NCBI GenBank assembly: GCA_035286595.1
Contig: DATEDA010000148.1
Span: forward strand, 1-12,538
DNA: 12,538 bases
Reading direction: 5' to 3'
DNA from: DATEDA01 sp035286595
GTDB lineage: Bacteria > Pseudomonadota > Gammaproteobacteria > Burkholderiales > SG8-39
Position 1 is the first letter of the stretch. Every line of letters starts with the position of its first letter. Below the pieces are notes generated by a model. That model worked only from the letters and a program-made list of their open reading frames with translations, was not told the origin of the DNA and did not search any database. Made by a program: the position numbers and the translations under genes. Below, piece after piece: positions 5,992 to 12,538 of this stretch.

Positions 5992-8900
5992 ATGACCGAC
6001 CTCAGCGTCAGCCGCGAGCTTACCGCCTACAAGGCGAAGCACAAGATCCGCTTCGTCACCGCGGCGTCGCTGTTCGACGGCCACGACGCGTCGATCAACA
6101 TCATGCGCCGGATCCTCCAGGCCTCGGGCTGCGAGGTGATCCATCTCGGCCACAACCGTTCGGTCGACGAGGTCGTCACCGCCGCGGTGCAGGAGGACGC
6201 GCAGGGCATCGCGGTCAGCTCCTACCAGGGCGGCCACGTCGAGTACTTCAAGTACATGCTCGACCTCCTGCGCGAGCGGGGCGGAGAAAACGTCAAGGTG
6301 TTCGGCGGGGGCGGCGGCGTGATCGTGCCGGCCGAGATCAAGGAGCTCGAGGCCTACGGTATCGCCCGGATCTACTCGCCCGAGGACGGCCAGCGCATGG
6401 GCCTGCAGGGCATGATCAACGACATCATCAAGCGCTGCGACGAGGACCTCGCGCGCTACGCCCCGAAAGACCTCAAGGCGGTGAAGCTGGGCGACCAGCG
6501 CGAAGATCGGACGAAGGCGCACCGCGCCTTGGCGCGGCTGATCACGGCGCTCGAGGCCGGGACCGCGGGCAGGCTCCGGGACCAGGTCGTGGAGGAAGCC
6601 GATCCGCTGGCAGTCCCGGTGCTCGGCATCACCGGCACCGGCGGCGCGGGCAAGAGCTCGCTCACCGACGAGCTCGTGCGCCGCTTCCGGCTCGACCAGG
6701 ACGATCGCCTCGACATTGCGGTGCTCGCGGTCGACCCGTCGCGGCGCAAAACCGGTGGCGCGCTGCTCGGCGACCGCATCCGCATGAACGCGATCAACAC
6801 GCCGCAGGTGTTCATGCGCTCGCTCGCGACGCGCGATGCCGGCACCGCGGTGTCGGCGGCGCTCGGCGACGCGATCGCGGCGTGCAAAGTCGCCGGCTTC
6901 GACCTCGTCCTCGTCGAGACGTCGGGCATCGGCCAGGGCGACGCGGCGATCGTTCCGCTCGTCGACGTCTCGCTCTACGTCATGACGCCCGAGTATGGCG
7001 CGGCGAGCCAGCTCGAGAAGATCGACATGCTCGACTTCGCCGACTTCGTCGCGATCAACAAGTTCGACCGCAAGGGCGCCGAGGACGCGCTGCGCGACGT
7101 GCGCAAGCAGTACCAGCGGAACCGCCAGCTGTTCTCGAGGCCGACCGAGGAGATGCCCGTCTTCGGCACGCAGGCGAGCCGCTTCAACGACGACGGCGTC
7201 ACCGCGCTCTACCAGGCGATCGCGCCGAAGCTCACCGCGCACGGATTCAAGGCGCAGTCCGGCCGCCTGCCGGGGGTCGCGATCAAGGCCTCGACGAGCA
7301 AGTCGGCGATCGTGCCGCCGGCGCGGGCGCGCTATCTCGCCGAGATCGCCGAATCGGTACGCGGCTACAAGAAGCACGCCTCCGAACAGGCCCGGCTTGC
7401 CCGCGAGCGGCAACAGCTCGCGGCGACGAAGGCGATGCTTCTCGCTAGCTCTGCCCCCCTGACAAGGGGGGCCGCGAGCGAAGCGAGCGGGGGGGTAGCT
7501 TCGGCTCTCGACCCGCTCATCGCCCAGCGCGAGGCCAAGCTCGACCCGCGGGCGAAGAAGCTGCTCGACATGTGGCCGAAGATGCAGAAGGCCTACTCGG
7601 GCGACGAGTACGTGGTGAAGATCCGCGACCGCGAGATCCGCACCAAGCTCACCCAGCAGACGCTCTCGGGCACGACGATCCGCAAGGTCTATCTGCCGCG
7701 CTACGAGGACCACGGCGAGCTGCTCAAGTGGCTGATGCTCGAGAACGTCCCGGGCTCGTTCCCGTTCACCGCCGGGGTGTTCGCGTTCAAGCGCGAGAAC
7801 GAGGACCCGACGCGCATGTTTGCGGGCGAGGGCGATCCGTTCCGGACCAACAAGCGCTTCCACCTGGTGTCGAAGGACATGCCGGCGAAGCGGCTGTCGA
7901 CCGCGTTCGACTCGGTGACCCTCTACGGCTTCGATCCCGACGAGCGGCCCGACATCTACGGCAAGGTCGGCAACTCGGGCGTGTCGATCGCGACGCTCGA
8001 CGACATGAAGGTGCTGTACTCCGGGTTCGACCTGTGCGACCCGGCGACCTCGGTGTCGATGACGATCAACGGGCCGGCGCCGACGATCCTCGCAATGTTC
8101 TTCAACACCGCCATCGACCAGCAGGTCGAGAAGTTCAGGAGCGACAACGGCCGCGACCCGACCGAGGACGAGGTCCAGAAGATCAAGGCGTGGACGTTCG
8201 AGACCGCGCGCGGCACGGTGCAGGCCGACATCCTCAAGGAGGACCAGGGCCAGAACACCTGCATCTTCTCGACCGAGTTCTCGCTCAAGGTGATGGGCGA
8301 CATCCAGGAGTACTTCATCCACCACCAGGTGAAGAACTTCTACTCGGTGTCGATCTCCGGGTATCACATCGCGGAGGCCGGCGCGAACCCGATCTCGCAG
8401 CTCGCGTTCACCCTAGCGAACGGGTTCACCTTCGTCGAGACCTACCTCGCGCGCGGCATGCACGTCGACGACTTCGCGCCGAACCTCTCGTTCTTCTTCA
8501 GCTACGGGATGGACCCGGAGTACGCGGTGCTCGGGCGCGTGGCGCGCCGGATCTGGGCGGTGGCGATGCGGGACAGGTACGGGGCGAGCGAGCGCGGGCA
8601 GAAGCTCAAGTTCCACTCGCAGACCAGCGGTCGTTCGCTGCACGCGCAGGAGATCGCGTTCAACGACATCCGCACGACGCTGCAGGCGCTGATCTCGACC
8701 TACGACAACACCAACTCGCTGCACACCAACGCCTACGACGAGGCGATCACCACCCCGACCGAGGAGAGCGTGCGCCGGGCGATGGCGATCCAGCTCATCA
8801 TCAACCGGGAGTGGGGGATCGCGAAGAACGAGAACCCCAACCAGGGCGCGTTCGTGATCGAGGAGCTGACCGACCTCGTCGAGGAGGCGGTGCTGAAGGA

Positions 8901-9309
8901 GTTCGAGGCGATCAGCGAGCGCGGCGGGGTATTGGGCGCGATGGAGCTCGGCTACCAGCGCGGCAAGATCCAGGAAGAGTCGATGTACTACGAGCACCGG
9001 AAGCACGACGGCTCGTACCCGATCATCGGCGTCAATACCTTCCGCAATCCTCACGGCGACACGATTCCCCAGAAGCTCGAGCTGATCCGCTCGACCGAGG
9101 ACGAGAAGCAGTCGCAGCTCAAGCGGTTGCGCGACTTCCAGGCGCGCAACAAGGACAAGTCAGGCCCCATGCTGAAGCGACTTCAGCAGGCGGTGATCGA
9201 GAACAAGAACGTCTTCGAGGTCTTGGTGGACGCGGTGCGGGTCTGCTCGCTCGGGCAGATCACGCACGCGCTGTTCGAGGTGGGCGGGCAGTACCGAAGA
9301 AGCATGTAG
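5992..9309 (+). CDS. icmF: Fused isobutyryl-CoA mutase (B12-dependent mutase with G-protein chaperone)
   Basis: A 1105-residue cytoplasmic enzyme that interconverts isobutyryl-CoA and n-butyryl-CoA using adenosylcobalamin; some IcmF also act on isovaleryl/pivalyl-CoA. Domain order is that of IcmF. Residues 15-150 are the B12-binding domain, with the lower-ligand motif as LFDGHDAS (His31) and FGGGGGVIVP. Residues about 205-420 are the MeaB-like GTPase, with P-loop GTGGAGKSS (215-223), VETSGIGQGD and NKFD (356-359). After a linker, the TIM-barrel mutase domain runs from about 530 to the end, with MFAGEGDPFRTN, GKVGNSGVSIATLDDM, QTSGRSLHAQEIAFND and a GQYRRSM tail. It is slightly longer than the known proteins of about 1090 residues, mainly through a repeat insert at about 485-503. 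The start is fixed by GGAG. It probably serves branched-chain acyl-CoA metabolism. Confidence 0.96.
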   Translation: MTDLSVSRELTAYKAKHKIRFVTAASLFDGHDASINIMRRILQASGCEVIHLGHNRSVDEVVTAAVQEDAQGIAVSSYQGGHVEYFKYMLDLLRERGGENVKVFGGGGGVIVPAEIKELEAYGIARIYSPEDGQRMGLQGMINDIIKRCDEDLARYAPKDLKAVKLGDQREDRTKAHRALARLITALEAGTAGRLRDQVVEEADPLAVPVLGITGTGGAGKSSLTDELVRRFRLDQDDRLDIAVLAVDPSRRKTGGALLGDRIRMNAINTPQVFMRSLATRDAGTAVSAALGDAIAACKVAGFDLVLVETSGIGQGDAAIVPLVDVSLYVMTPEYGAASQLEKIDMLDFADFVAINKFDRKGAEDALRDVRKQYQRNRQLFSRPTEEMPVFGTQASRFNDDGVTALYQAIAPKLTAHGFKAQSGRLPGVAIKASTSKSAIVPPARARYLAEIAESVRGYKKHASEQARLARERQQLAATKAMLLASSAPLTRGAASEASGGVASALDPLIAQREAKLDPRAKKLLDMWPKMQKAYSGDEYVVKIRDREIRTKLTQQTLSGTTIRKVYLPRYEDHGELLKWLMLENVPGSFPFTAGVFAFKRENEDPTRMFAGEGDPFRTNKRFHLVSKDMPAKRLSTAFDSVTLYGFDPDERPDIYGKVGNSGVSIATLDDMKVLYSGFDLCDPATSVSMTINGPAPTILAMFFNTAIDQQVEKFRSDNGRDPTEDEVQKIKAWTFETARGTVQADILKEDQGQNTCIFSTEFSLKVMGDIQEYFIHHQVKNFYSVSISGYHIAEAGANPISQLAFTLANGFTFVETYLARGMHVDDFAPNLSFFFSYGMDPEYAVLGRVARRIWAVAMRDRYGASERGQKLKFHSQTSGRSLHAQEIAFNDIRTTLQALISTYDNTNSLHTNAYDEAITTPTEESVRRAMAIQLIINREWGIAKNENPNQGAFVIEELTDLVEEAVLKEFEAISERGGVLGAMELGYQRGKIQEESMYYEHRKHDGSYPIIGVNTFRNPHGDTIPQKLELIRSTEDEKQSQLKRLRDFQARNKDKSGPMLKRLQQAVIENKNVFEVLVDAVRVCSLGQITHALFEVGGQYRRSM
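7444..7500. repeat. In-frame hairpin repeat inserted in the icmF linker
   Basis: CCCCCC (7454-7459) and GGGGGG (7466-7471) form a stem with loop TGACAA. A GCGAGCGAAGCGAGC arm and a run of seven G (7489-7495) follow, with GCTA and TAGC as outer ends (7444-7447, 7496-7499). The 57 bases, 19 codons, keep the frame and encode a low-complexity segment rich in Ala, Ser and Gly (about residues 485-503) between the GTPase and mutase domains. It looks like an interspersed repeat tolerated in a flexible linker. Confidence 0.65.
9275..9309 (+). repeat. Direct repeat, left copy: functional 3' end of icmF
   Basis: The last codons of icmF (FEVGGQYRRSM and stop) recur in diverged form at 9912-9946, exactly 637 bases on. 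The two share TCGAG, an exact GGGCAGTACCG block (9286-9296) and ATGTAG; by hand 26 of 35 bases match. This copy ends with codons CGA AGA AGC, whereas the downstream copy uses CGG CGG AGT. Confidence 0.6.
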
Positions 9310-9318
9310 GTTCGGTCC

Positions 9319-9660
9319 ATGGCCGACCAGCCTGACTTCGACAGCGCCCGTGTCGACCGCGAGAAGATCATCGACTACCTCCTCGGCTCGTCGAGCTTCG
9401 CGAGCGTCGCGAAGGCCAGGTTCTTCGGATCACTTGGCTTCTCCCCTGAGCGTTGGGAGGAGCTCGCGCAGGGGCTGCGCGCCCAAGCTAAGGGGGCCAG
9501 CCTGACGGCGGCGGAAAGCCCTTGGGGAAGGAAACACATCGCCGTCGGCGAGATTGACGCGCCGAACGGTCGGCGGTACAAGATCGTCTCGGTGTGGATC
9601 GAAGAAGCGGGAACCCTGCGGCTCGTGACCGCATATCCTTCGAAGGAGCCGAGCGAATGA
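9319..9660 (+). CDS. DUF6883-family small protein, possible toxin
   Basis: A 113-residue protein matching the DUF6883 pattern as I recall it: an opening IIDYLLG, then KARFFGSLGFSPERWEELAQGLR, a SPWGRKHIAVGEIDAPNGRRYKIVSVW core and a final LRLVTAYPS. It has no signal peptide or membrane segment. Members occur alone or as C-terminal domains of toxin-like proteins; a biochemical activity is not known to me. It starts nine bases after the icmF stop without a clear ribosome site, and its stop overlaps the start of the DUF4926 gene as ATGA, so the two are translated together. Codon use looks less GC-rich than icmF, hinting at transfer. Toxin function is inferred only from the pairing. Confidence 0.75.
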   Translation: MADQPDFDSARVDREKIIDYLLGSSSFASVAKARFFGSLGFSPERWEELAQGLRAQAKGASLTAAESPWGRKHIAVGEIDAPNGRRYKIVSVWIEEAGTLRLVTAYPSKEPSE

Positions 9661-9884
9661 TTCGGGAACACGATTCCGTTGTTTTGACCAAGGACCTCCC
9701 GAGCTCGGGTCTCGTCGCGGGGGACGTCGGGGTCGTCGTCCATGTCTACCCCGGCGGCGCCGCGTATGAAGTGGAGTTCTTGCGGTACGACGGAACGACC
9801 ATCGGGGTCGAGACGCTCACAGCGGACTCGATTCGACCGGCGGGCACGCGGGACGTGCCGCACGCCCGTGAGCTGACGGCCTGA
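9657..9884 (+). CDS. DUF4926-family small protein, possible partner/antitoxin
   Basis: A 75-residue protein with the full DUF4926 pattern: MIREHDSVVLTKDLPSSGL, then GDVGVVVHVYPGGAAYEVEF, and GVETLTADSIRP. The predicted fold is a small beta barrel. The frame is open further upstream, but the ATG at 9657 overlaps the stop of the DUF6883 gene and gives the standard N-terminus. DUF4926 proteins are often found beside small toxin-like genes, so it may neutralise the DUF6883 product; this is inference from arrangement. The last ten or so residues after SIRPAG extend past the usual domain end. Confidence 0.78.
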   Translation: MIREHDSVVLTKDLPSSGLVAGDVGVVVHVYPGGAAYEVEFLRYDGTTIGVETLTADSIRPAGTRDVPHARELTA

Positions 9885-9911
9885 CACCGAAGTTGCCTGC
9901 CGTCGTCGAGC

Positions 9912-9946
9912 TCGAGATCCAGGGGCAGTACCGGCGGAGTATGTAG
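9912..9946 (+). pseudogene. Diverged second copy of the icmF 3' end
   Basis: In frame this reads LEIQGQYRRSM and stop, parallel to FEVGGQYRRSM at the true icmF end. The match covers 35 bases and has no start or gene of its own. The differences in the RRS codons are synonymous, so it is homologous coding DNA rather than a simple fresh duplication. With 9275-9309 it flanks the DUF6883/DUF4926 pair, as expected if that cassette entered at the 3' end of icmF and left the old tail stranded. Confidence 0.6.
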
Positions 9947-9989
9947 TAAGACCCTGCTCGTTTCGACTACCCTCCGCCATACTCGGCTC

Positions 9990-10298
9990 ATGAGACAGGT
10001 CGGACGAAGCAAAGCACGTCCTCCCGCCGCGGTCCCCAGTGCGGAGGCCTTCCGCCTTGCCGCGGTCCATCAAGCAACCGGTCAGGCGCTCGCGGCGCTA
10101 CCAACCACCGGGATCCGCAAGGGCATCTACCGGTTCGCTTCCCATGCGGAGATGAACCGCCACACCGACGAAGCGCTGGCGCACGCGATAGCGCTCAACG
10201 TTCGACGGCTCAAGACCAAGCGGACGCCGCGCGACAAGGACAGGCTCGACCGGGAGATCCTCGAACGCGCGCTGTCCGAGTTGAAGAAGTCGAAGTGA
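9990..10298 (+). CDS. Small basic protein of unknown function
   Basis: A 102-residue protein that I cannot name. The N-terminus is basic and Ala/Pro-rich. A central segment GIRKGIYRFASHAEMNRHTDEALAHAIA looks like a conserved motif, and the C-terminus (about 70-102) is highly charged and probably helical (RRLKTKRTPRDKDRLDREILERAL). The KGxYRF-SHxE pattern recalls small proteins encoded beside nucleotidyltransferase-type toxins, but no such partner is here: the next gene is convergent. There is no clear ribosome site before the ATG at 9990. It ends 15 bases from the convergent GH15 stop. Coding status rests on the open frame, the motif and sensible composition. Confidence 0.6.
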   Translation: MRQVGRSKARPPAAVPSAEAFRLAAVHQATGQALAALPTTGIRKGIYRFASHAEMNRHTDEALAHAIALNVRRLKTKRTPRDKDRLDREILERALSELKKSK

Positions 10299-10316
10299 GG
10301 CGCAAACGCCGCCTCA
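10296..10316. terminator. Weak bidirectional hairpin between convergent genes
   Basis: TGAGGCG (10296-10302) and CGCCTCA (10310-10316) form a perfect 7-bp stem with a 7-base loop, spanning exactly the two convergent stop codons. GGCG/CGCC around CAAA is an alternative inner fold. No T-run follows on either strand, so it is a poor intrinsic terminator. Confidence 0.3.
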
Positions 10317-12095
10317 GAACGCCTGGTCCCAGCGGATGCTGAGCCGGATCGCCCCGTTCACCAGCCCGACCATGCTGTAGGTCTGCACGAAGTTCCCCCA
10401 CTGCTCGCCGCTGCGCGGCTCGATGTGCTCGGCGAGCAGGCCGTGCGCGTTGCGGCAACCGAGCAGCCGCTCGAAGAGTTGCCGGGCCTCCTCCGTGCGC
10501 CCGAGCGCCGTGAGCGCATACACGTACCAGAAGGTGCACACGAGGAACGCATTCGTCGGCACGCCGAAGTCGTCGGCCTCGGCGTAGCGGAACACGAAGT
10601 CCCCCTGCCGCAGCTCCCGCCCGATCGCGTCGACGGTCGTGGCGAACCGCGGATCGTCCGCGGCGAGAAAGCCGAGCTCGTGCAGGAGCAGCATGCTCGC
10701 GTCGAGCGAGTCGGTGCCGGCCGCGCCGACGAACGCCTTGCGGCGCTGGTTCCACGCGTTCTCGCACACGAACCGGTGGATCCGGTTCGCGGCGTCGCGC
10801 CAGCGGCCGGCATCGGCGCTCAAGCCCAACCGGGCCGCGATCCGCGCCAGCCGGTCGCACCCCGCCCAGCACATGACGCTCGAGAAGGTGTGCACGCGGG
10901 GGGTGCCGCGGCGCTCCCAGATGCCGGCGTCCGGCCGATGGAACGTCTCGAGCGCCCGCTCGCCCAGGCGCTCGAGGCGGCGGAACAGCACTTCGTCCCC
11001 CATCCGCGCGAGCCGCCGGTCGAAGAAAGCGTGCGTTGCCGCCACGATGGCCGAGCCGTATACGTCGTGCTGCACCTGGCGGTACGCGTCGTTGCCGACC
11101 CGCACCGGCCCCATGCCTCGATAGCCTGGCAGCGACGGCACCTCCCGCTCCGCGAGGGTGGCGCGCCCGTCGATCCCGTAAACGGGCTGGAGACCGTCGC
11201 TTCCCGCCGCGACGTTGAGCAGATACGCGAGGTAGCGCTCCATGGTGGCGGTGGCGCCGAGCCGGTTGAGCGCGTTGACCACGAAGTAGCCGTCGCGCAG
11301 CCAGCAGTAGCGGTAATCCCAGTTCCGCCCGCTGCCGGCGGCCTCGGGGATCGACGTCGTCATCGCGGCGACGATCGCGCCGGTGTCGTCGTAGGCGTTC
11401 AGCTTCAGCGTGATCGCGGCGCGGATCACGTCGTCCTGCCATTCGAACGGAATCGACAGCGCCCGCACCCATTCGCGCCAGTAGTGCACCGTCTCGTCCA
11501 GGAAGCGCCGGCCGACCTCGGCGATCGCGTCGGGCACCGTCTCGTCCGGCCCCAGCACGAGCGTGACCGCCTCCTCGAGGAGGAACCAGGTCTCCTCGGC
11601 GATCGCGGTGACCGAGCCGTCGGTGGTGAGCCGCAGCACCAGGTCCGGCGCCACGTACCGGATGTGGTGGCTGCCGAGGGTGGTGCTGCAGCGCTGCGCG
11701 CCGTAGCCATGGGCCGGCCGCACCCGGATGCACACGCGCGGGCTGCCGGCCAGGCGCCGGATGCGCCGCACGAGCGTCATCGGCCGGAAGATGCGGCCGA
11801 ACTGGCTGAAGCGCGGTGCGAAGTCGGTGACCTCGACCTCGCCGCCGTGACGGTCATGGAGCCGGGTCACGAACACCGCGGTGTTGGGGAGATACGCCTG
11901 CTCGGTGCGCGTCAGGTCGGCGAGGTCCACGGCGAAGAAGCCGAAGCCGTCGTCGCCTTGCCGCTCGCGCAGCAGCGAGCAGAACATCGCATCCCCGTCG
12001 AGGCGCGGGAAGCACGCCCAGACGATCTCGGCGCGCTCGTTCACGAGAGCGCCGATGTTGCTATTGCCGATGAGGCCGAGATCGAGGCTCGACAC
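10314..12095 (-). CDS. GH15 glycoside hydrolase (glucoamylase/trehalase-like)
   Basis: A 593-residue cytoplasmic enzyme of glycoside hydrolase family 15, which cleaves alpha-glucosidic bonds with inversion. The N-terminal beta domain starts LGLIGNSNIGALV and includes CFPRLDG. The (alpha/alpha)6 barrel begins near 220, with GRNWDYRYCWLRDGYFV (256-272) as the substrate-binding signature. GIWERRG (391-397) carries the likely general acid Glu394, and LLAEHIEP (553-560) the general base Glu556. The late motif is GNFVQTYSMVGL instead of the more common GNFPQ..SH. The start is GTG at 12095, one base after the otsB stop, with GGGGGGAG as ribosome site, so the genes are coupled. Beside otsB, trehalose or a related alpha-glucoside is a reasonable substrate, but glucoamylase activity cannot be excluded. 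Confidence 0.9.
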   Translation of the reverse strand: MSSLDLGLIGNSNIGALVNERAEIVWACFPRLDGDAMFCSLLRERQGDDGFGFFAVDLADLTRTEQAYLPNTAVFVTRLHDRHGGEVEVTDFAPRFSQFGRIFRPMTLVRRIRRLAGSPRVCIRVRPAHGYGAQRCSTTLGSHHIRYVAPDLVLRLTTDGSVTAIAEETWFLLEEAVTLVLGPDETVPDAIAEVGRRFLDETVHYWREWVRALSIPFEWQDDVIRAAITLKLNAYDDTGAIVAAMTTSIPEAAGSGRNWDYRYCWLRDGYFVVNALNRLGATATMERYLAYLLNVAAGSDGLQPVYGIDGRATLAEREVPSLPGYRGMGPVRVGNDAYRQVQHDVYGSAIVAATHAFFDRRLARMGDEVLFRRLERLGERALETFHRPDAGIWERRGTPRVHTFSSVMCWAGCDRLARIAARLGLSADAGRWRDAANRIHRFVCENAWNQRRKAFVGAAGTDSLDASMLLLHELGFLAADDPRFATTVDAIGRELRQGDFVFRYAEADDFGVPTNAFLVCTFWYVYALTALGRTEEARQLFERLLGCRNAHGLLAEHIEPRSGEQWGNFVQTYSMVGLVNGAIRLSIRWDQAF

Positions 12096-12096
12096 C

Positions 12097-12538
12097 TCAC
12101 TCCCCCCCTGCGGCGAGCCGGCCGAGCCACTCGCGCACCGCGTCCACGTCGGACACTCGCAGGCGGGCCTCGGTCGGACCGTCCCCGACCTTCACCGAGA
12201 CGCCGCCTAACCCGTTCACGATGCTGAAGCCGTACTCGTCGGTGAGGTCGTCGCCCACGAACACCGGCGTGCGGCCGCGGAACGGAGCCTCGCCCATGAA
12301 CTCCGCGATCGCGGTGCCCTTGTCCTTGCCCGCAGGCCGCAGCTCGAACACCATCTTGCCGCGCTGGACGGCGAGCGCGCCGCCCGACTCGGCGGCGAGG
12401 CCCGCGGCGAGCACCGCGAGCTTCGGTTCGGCCTGCGGCGCGAGACGGTAGTGGGCGGCGAGGGTGAGCTCCTTGTCCTCGACCAGCACCCCTGGGTGCT
12501 CGTGCGCGAACGCGGCGAGCCGCTCGCGGCTCGCCGCG
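12097..12538 (-). CDS. otsB: Trehalose-6-phosphate phosphatase, C-terminal part (cut by window edge)
   Basis: The last 146 or so residues of a HAD-superfamily phosphatase that converts trehalose 6-phosphate to trehalose. The frame stays open to the window end, reading RERLAAFAHEHPGVLVEDKELTLAAHYR, the usual OtsB cap region, so the GTG at 12489 is internal and the true start is outside. GKMVFELRPAGKDKGTAIAEFM carries the conserved lysine loop, and VFVGDDLTDEYGF is the HAD acidic motif that binds magnesium. It ends with a short RLAAGGE tail. It is one base upstream of the GH15 gene in the same operon. An otsA synthase gene may lie nearby but is not in view. Confidence 0.93.
   Translation of the reverse strand, partial: AASRERLAAFAHEHPGVLVEDKELTLAAHYRLAPQAEPKLAVLAAGLAAESGGALAVQRGKMVFELRPAGKDKGTAIAEFMGEAPFRGRTPVFVGDDLTDEYGFSIVNGLGGVSVKVGDGPTEARLRVSDVDAVREWLGRLAAGGE
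12511..12538. repeat. Perfect 13-bp inverted repeat inside otsB
   Basis: CGCGGCGAGCCGC (12511-12523) and GCGGCTCGCCGCG (12526-12538) are perfect reverse complements separated by two bases and reach the window end. A second, smaller repeat, AGCACCC/GGGTGCT (12485-12500), lies next to it. Both are within otsB codons for a normal-looking protein segment. Confidence 0.4.

Noticed and set aside
7454..7495. Frameshift or disruption of icmF by the hairpin repeat
   Set aside because: The element is a multiple of three, has no stop codon, and the frame continues into a fully conserved mutase domain.
5872..8367. Very long minus-strand open frame antisense to icmF
   Set aside because: GC-rich third positions leave the opposite strand open. 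The translation is low-complexity His/Arg/Glu-rich and only the pentapeptide portion is real.
10425..12227. 600-codon plus-strand open frame antisense to the GH15 gene
   Set aside because: This is a composition shadow of the GH15/otsB codons with no recognisable domain.

Overview
The window is very GC-rich bacterial chromosome with dense, tightly packed genes and strong GC bias at third codon positions. The long fused acyl-CoA mutase closely resembles IcmF of Cupriavidus-type bacteria, and an otsB/GH15 pair is present, so a betaproteobacterium (Burkholderiales or a relative) is the most likely host. This is inferred from protein resemblance by eye, not from a search.

Region 1 (13-5363) looks like a sulfur-transfer locus. 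A leftward ArsR-type repressor fused to a rhodanese domain faces a rightward gene string. That string encodes a membrane di-iron hydroxylase of the sterol-desaturase/fatty acid hydroxylase superfamily, a DsrE-like small sulfurtransferase, an MFS transporter, a NifS/IscS-type cysteine desulfurase and an exported protein with two thioredoxin-like domains. Two junctions are ATGA overlaps, and the widest gap between rightward genes (37 bp) precedes the last one. An AT-rich perfect inverted repeat (693-720) lies on the divergent promoters and is the likely operator. A plausible reading is that persulfide on the rhodanese cysteine releases repression of sulfur-handling genes; the substrate is unknown.

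Region 2 (5369-9309) holds a leftward exported pentapeptide-repeat protein, then divergently icmF, a B12-dependent isobutyryl-CoA mutase fused to its G-protein chaperone. Short GC-rich hairpin elements of one apparent family lie after the thioredoxin gene and, in frame, inside the icmF linker. A partial copy lies just before icmF.

Region 3 (9310-10298) looks acquired. A DUF6883/DUF4926 gene pair lies directly behind icmF, followed by a second, diverged copy of the last codons of icmF and then an unrecognised small basic protein. The pair may be a toxin-antitoxin-like module inserted at the icmF 3' end.

Region 4 (10314-12538) runs leftward: the C-terminal part of trehalose-6-phosphate phosphatase OtsB, cut by the window edge, and one base later a GH15 glucoamylase/trehalase-like hydrolase. 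Together they suggest trehalose or alpha-glucan turnover. No RNA genes, CRISPR arrays or transposase genes were seen.
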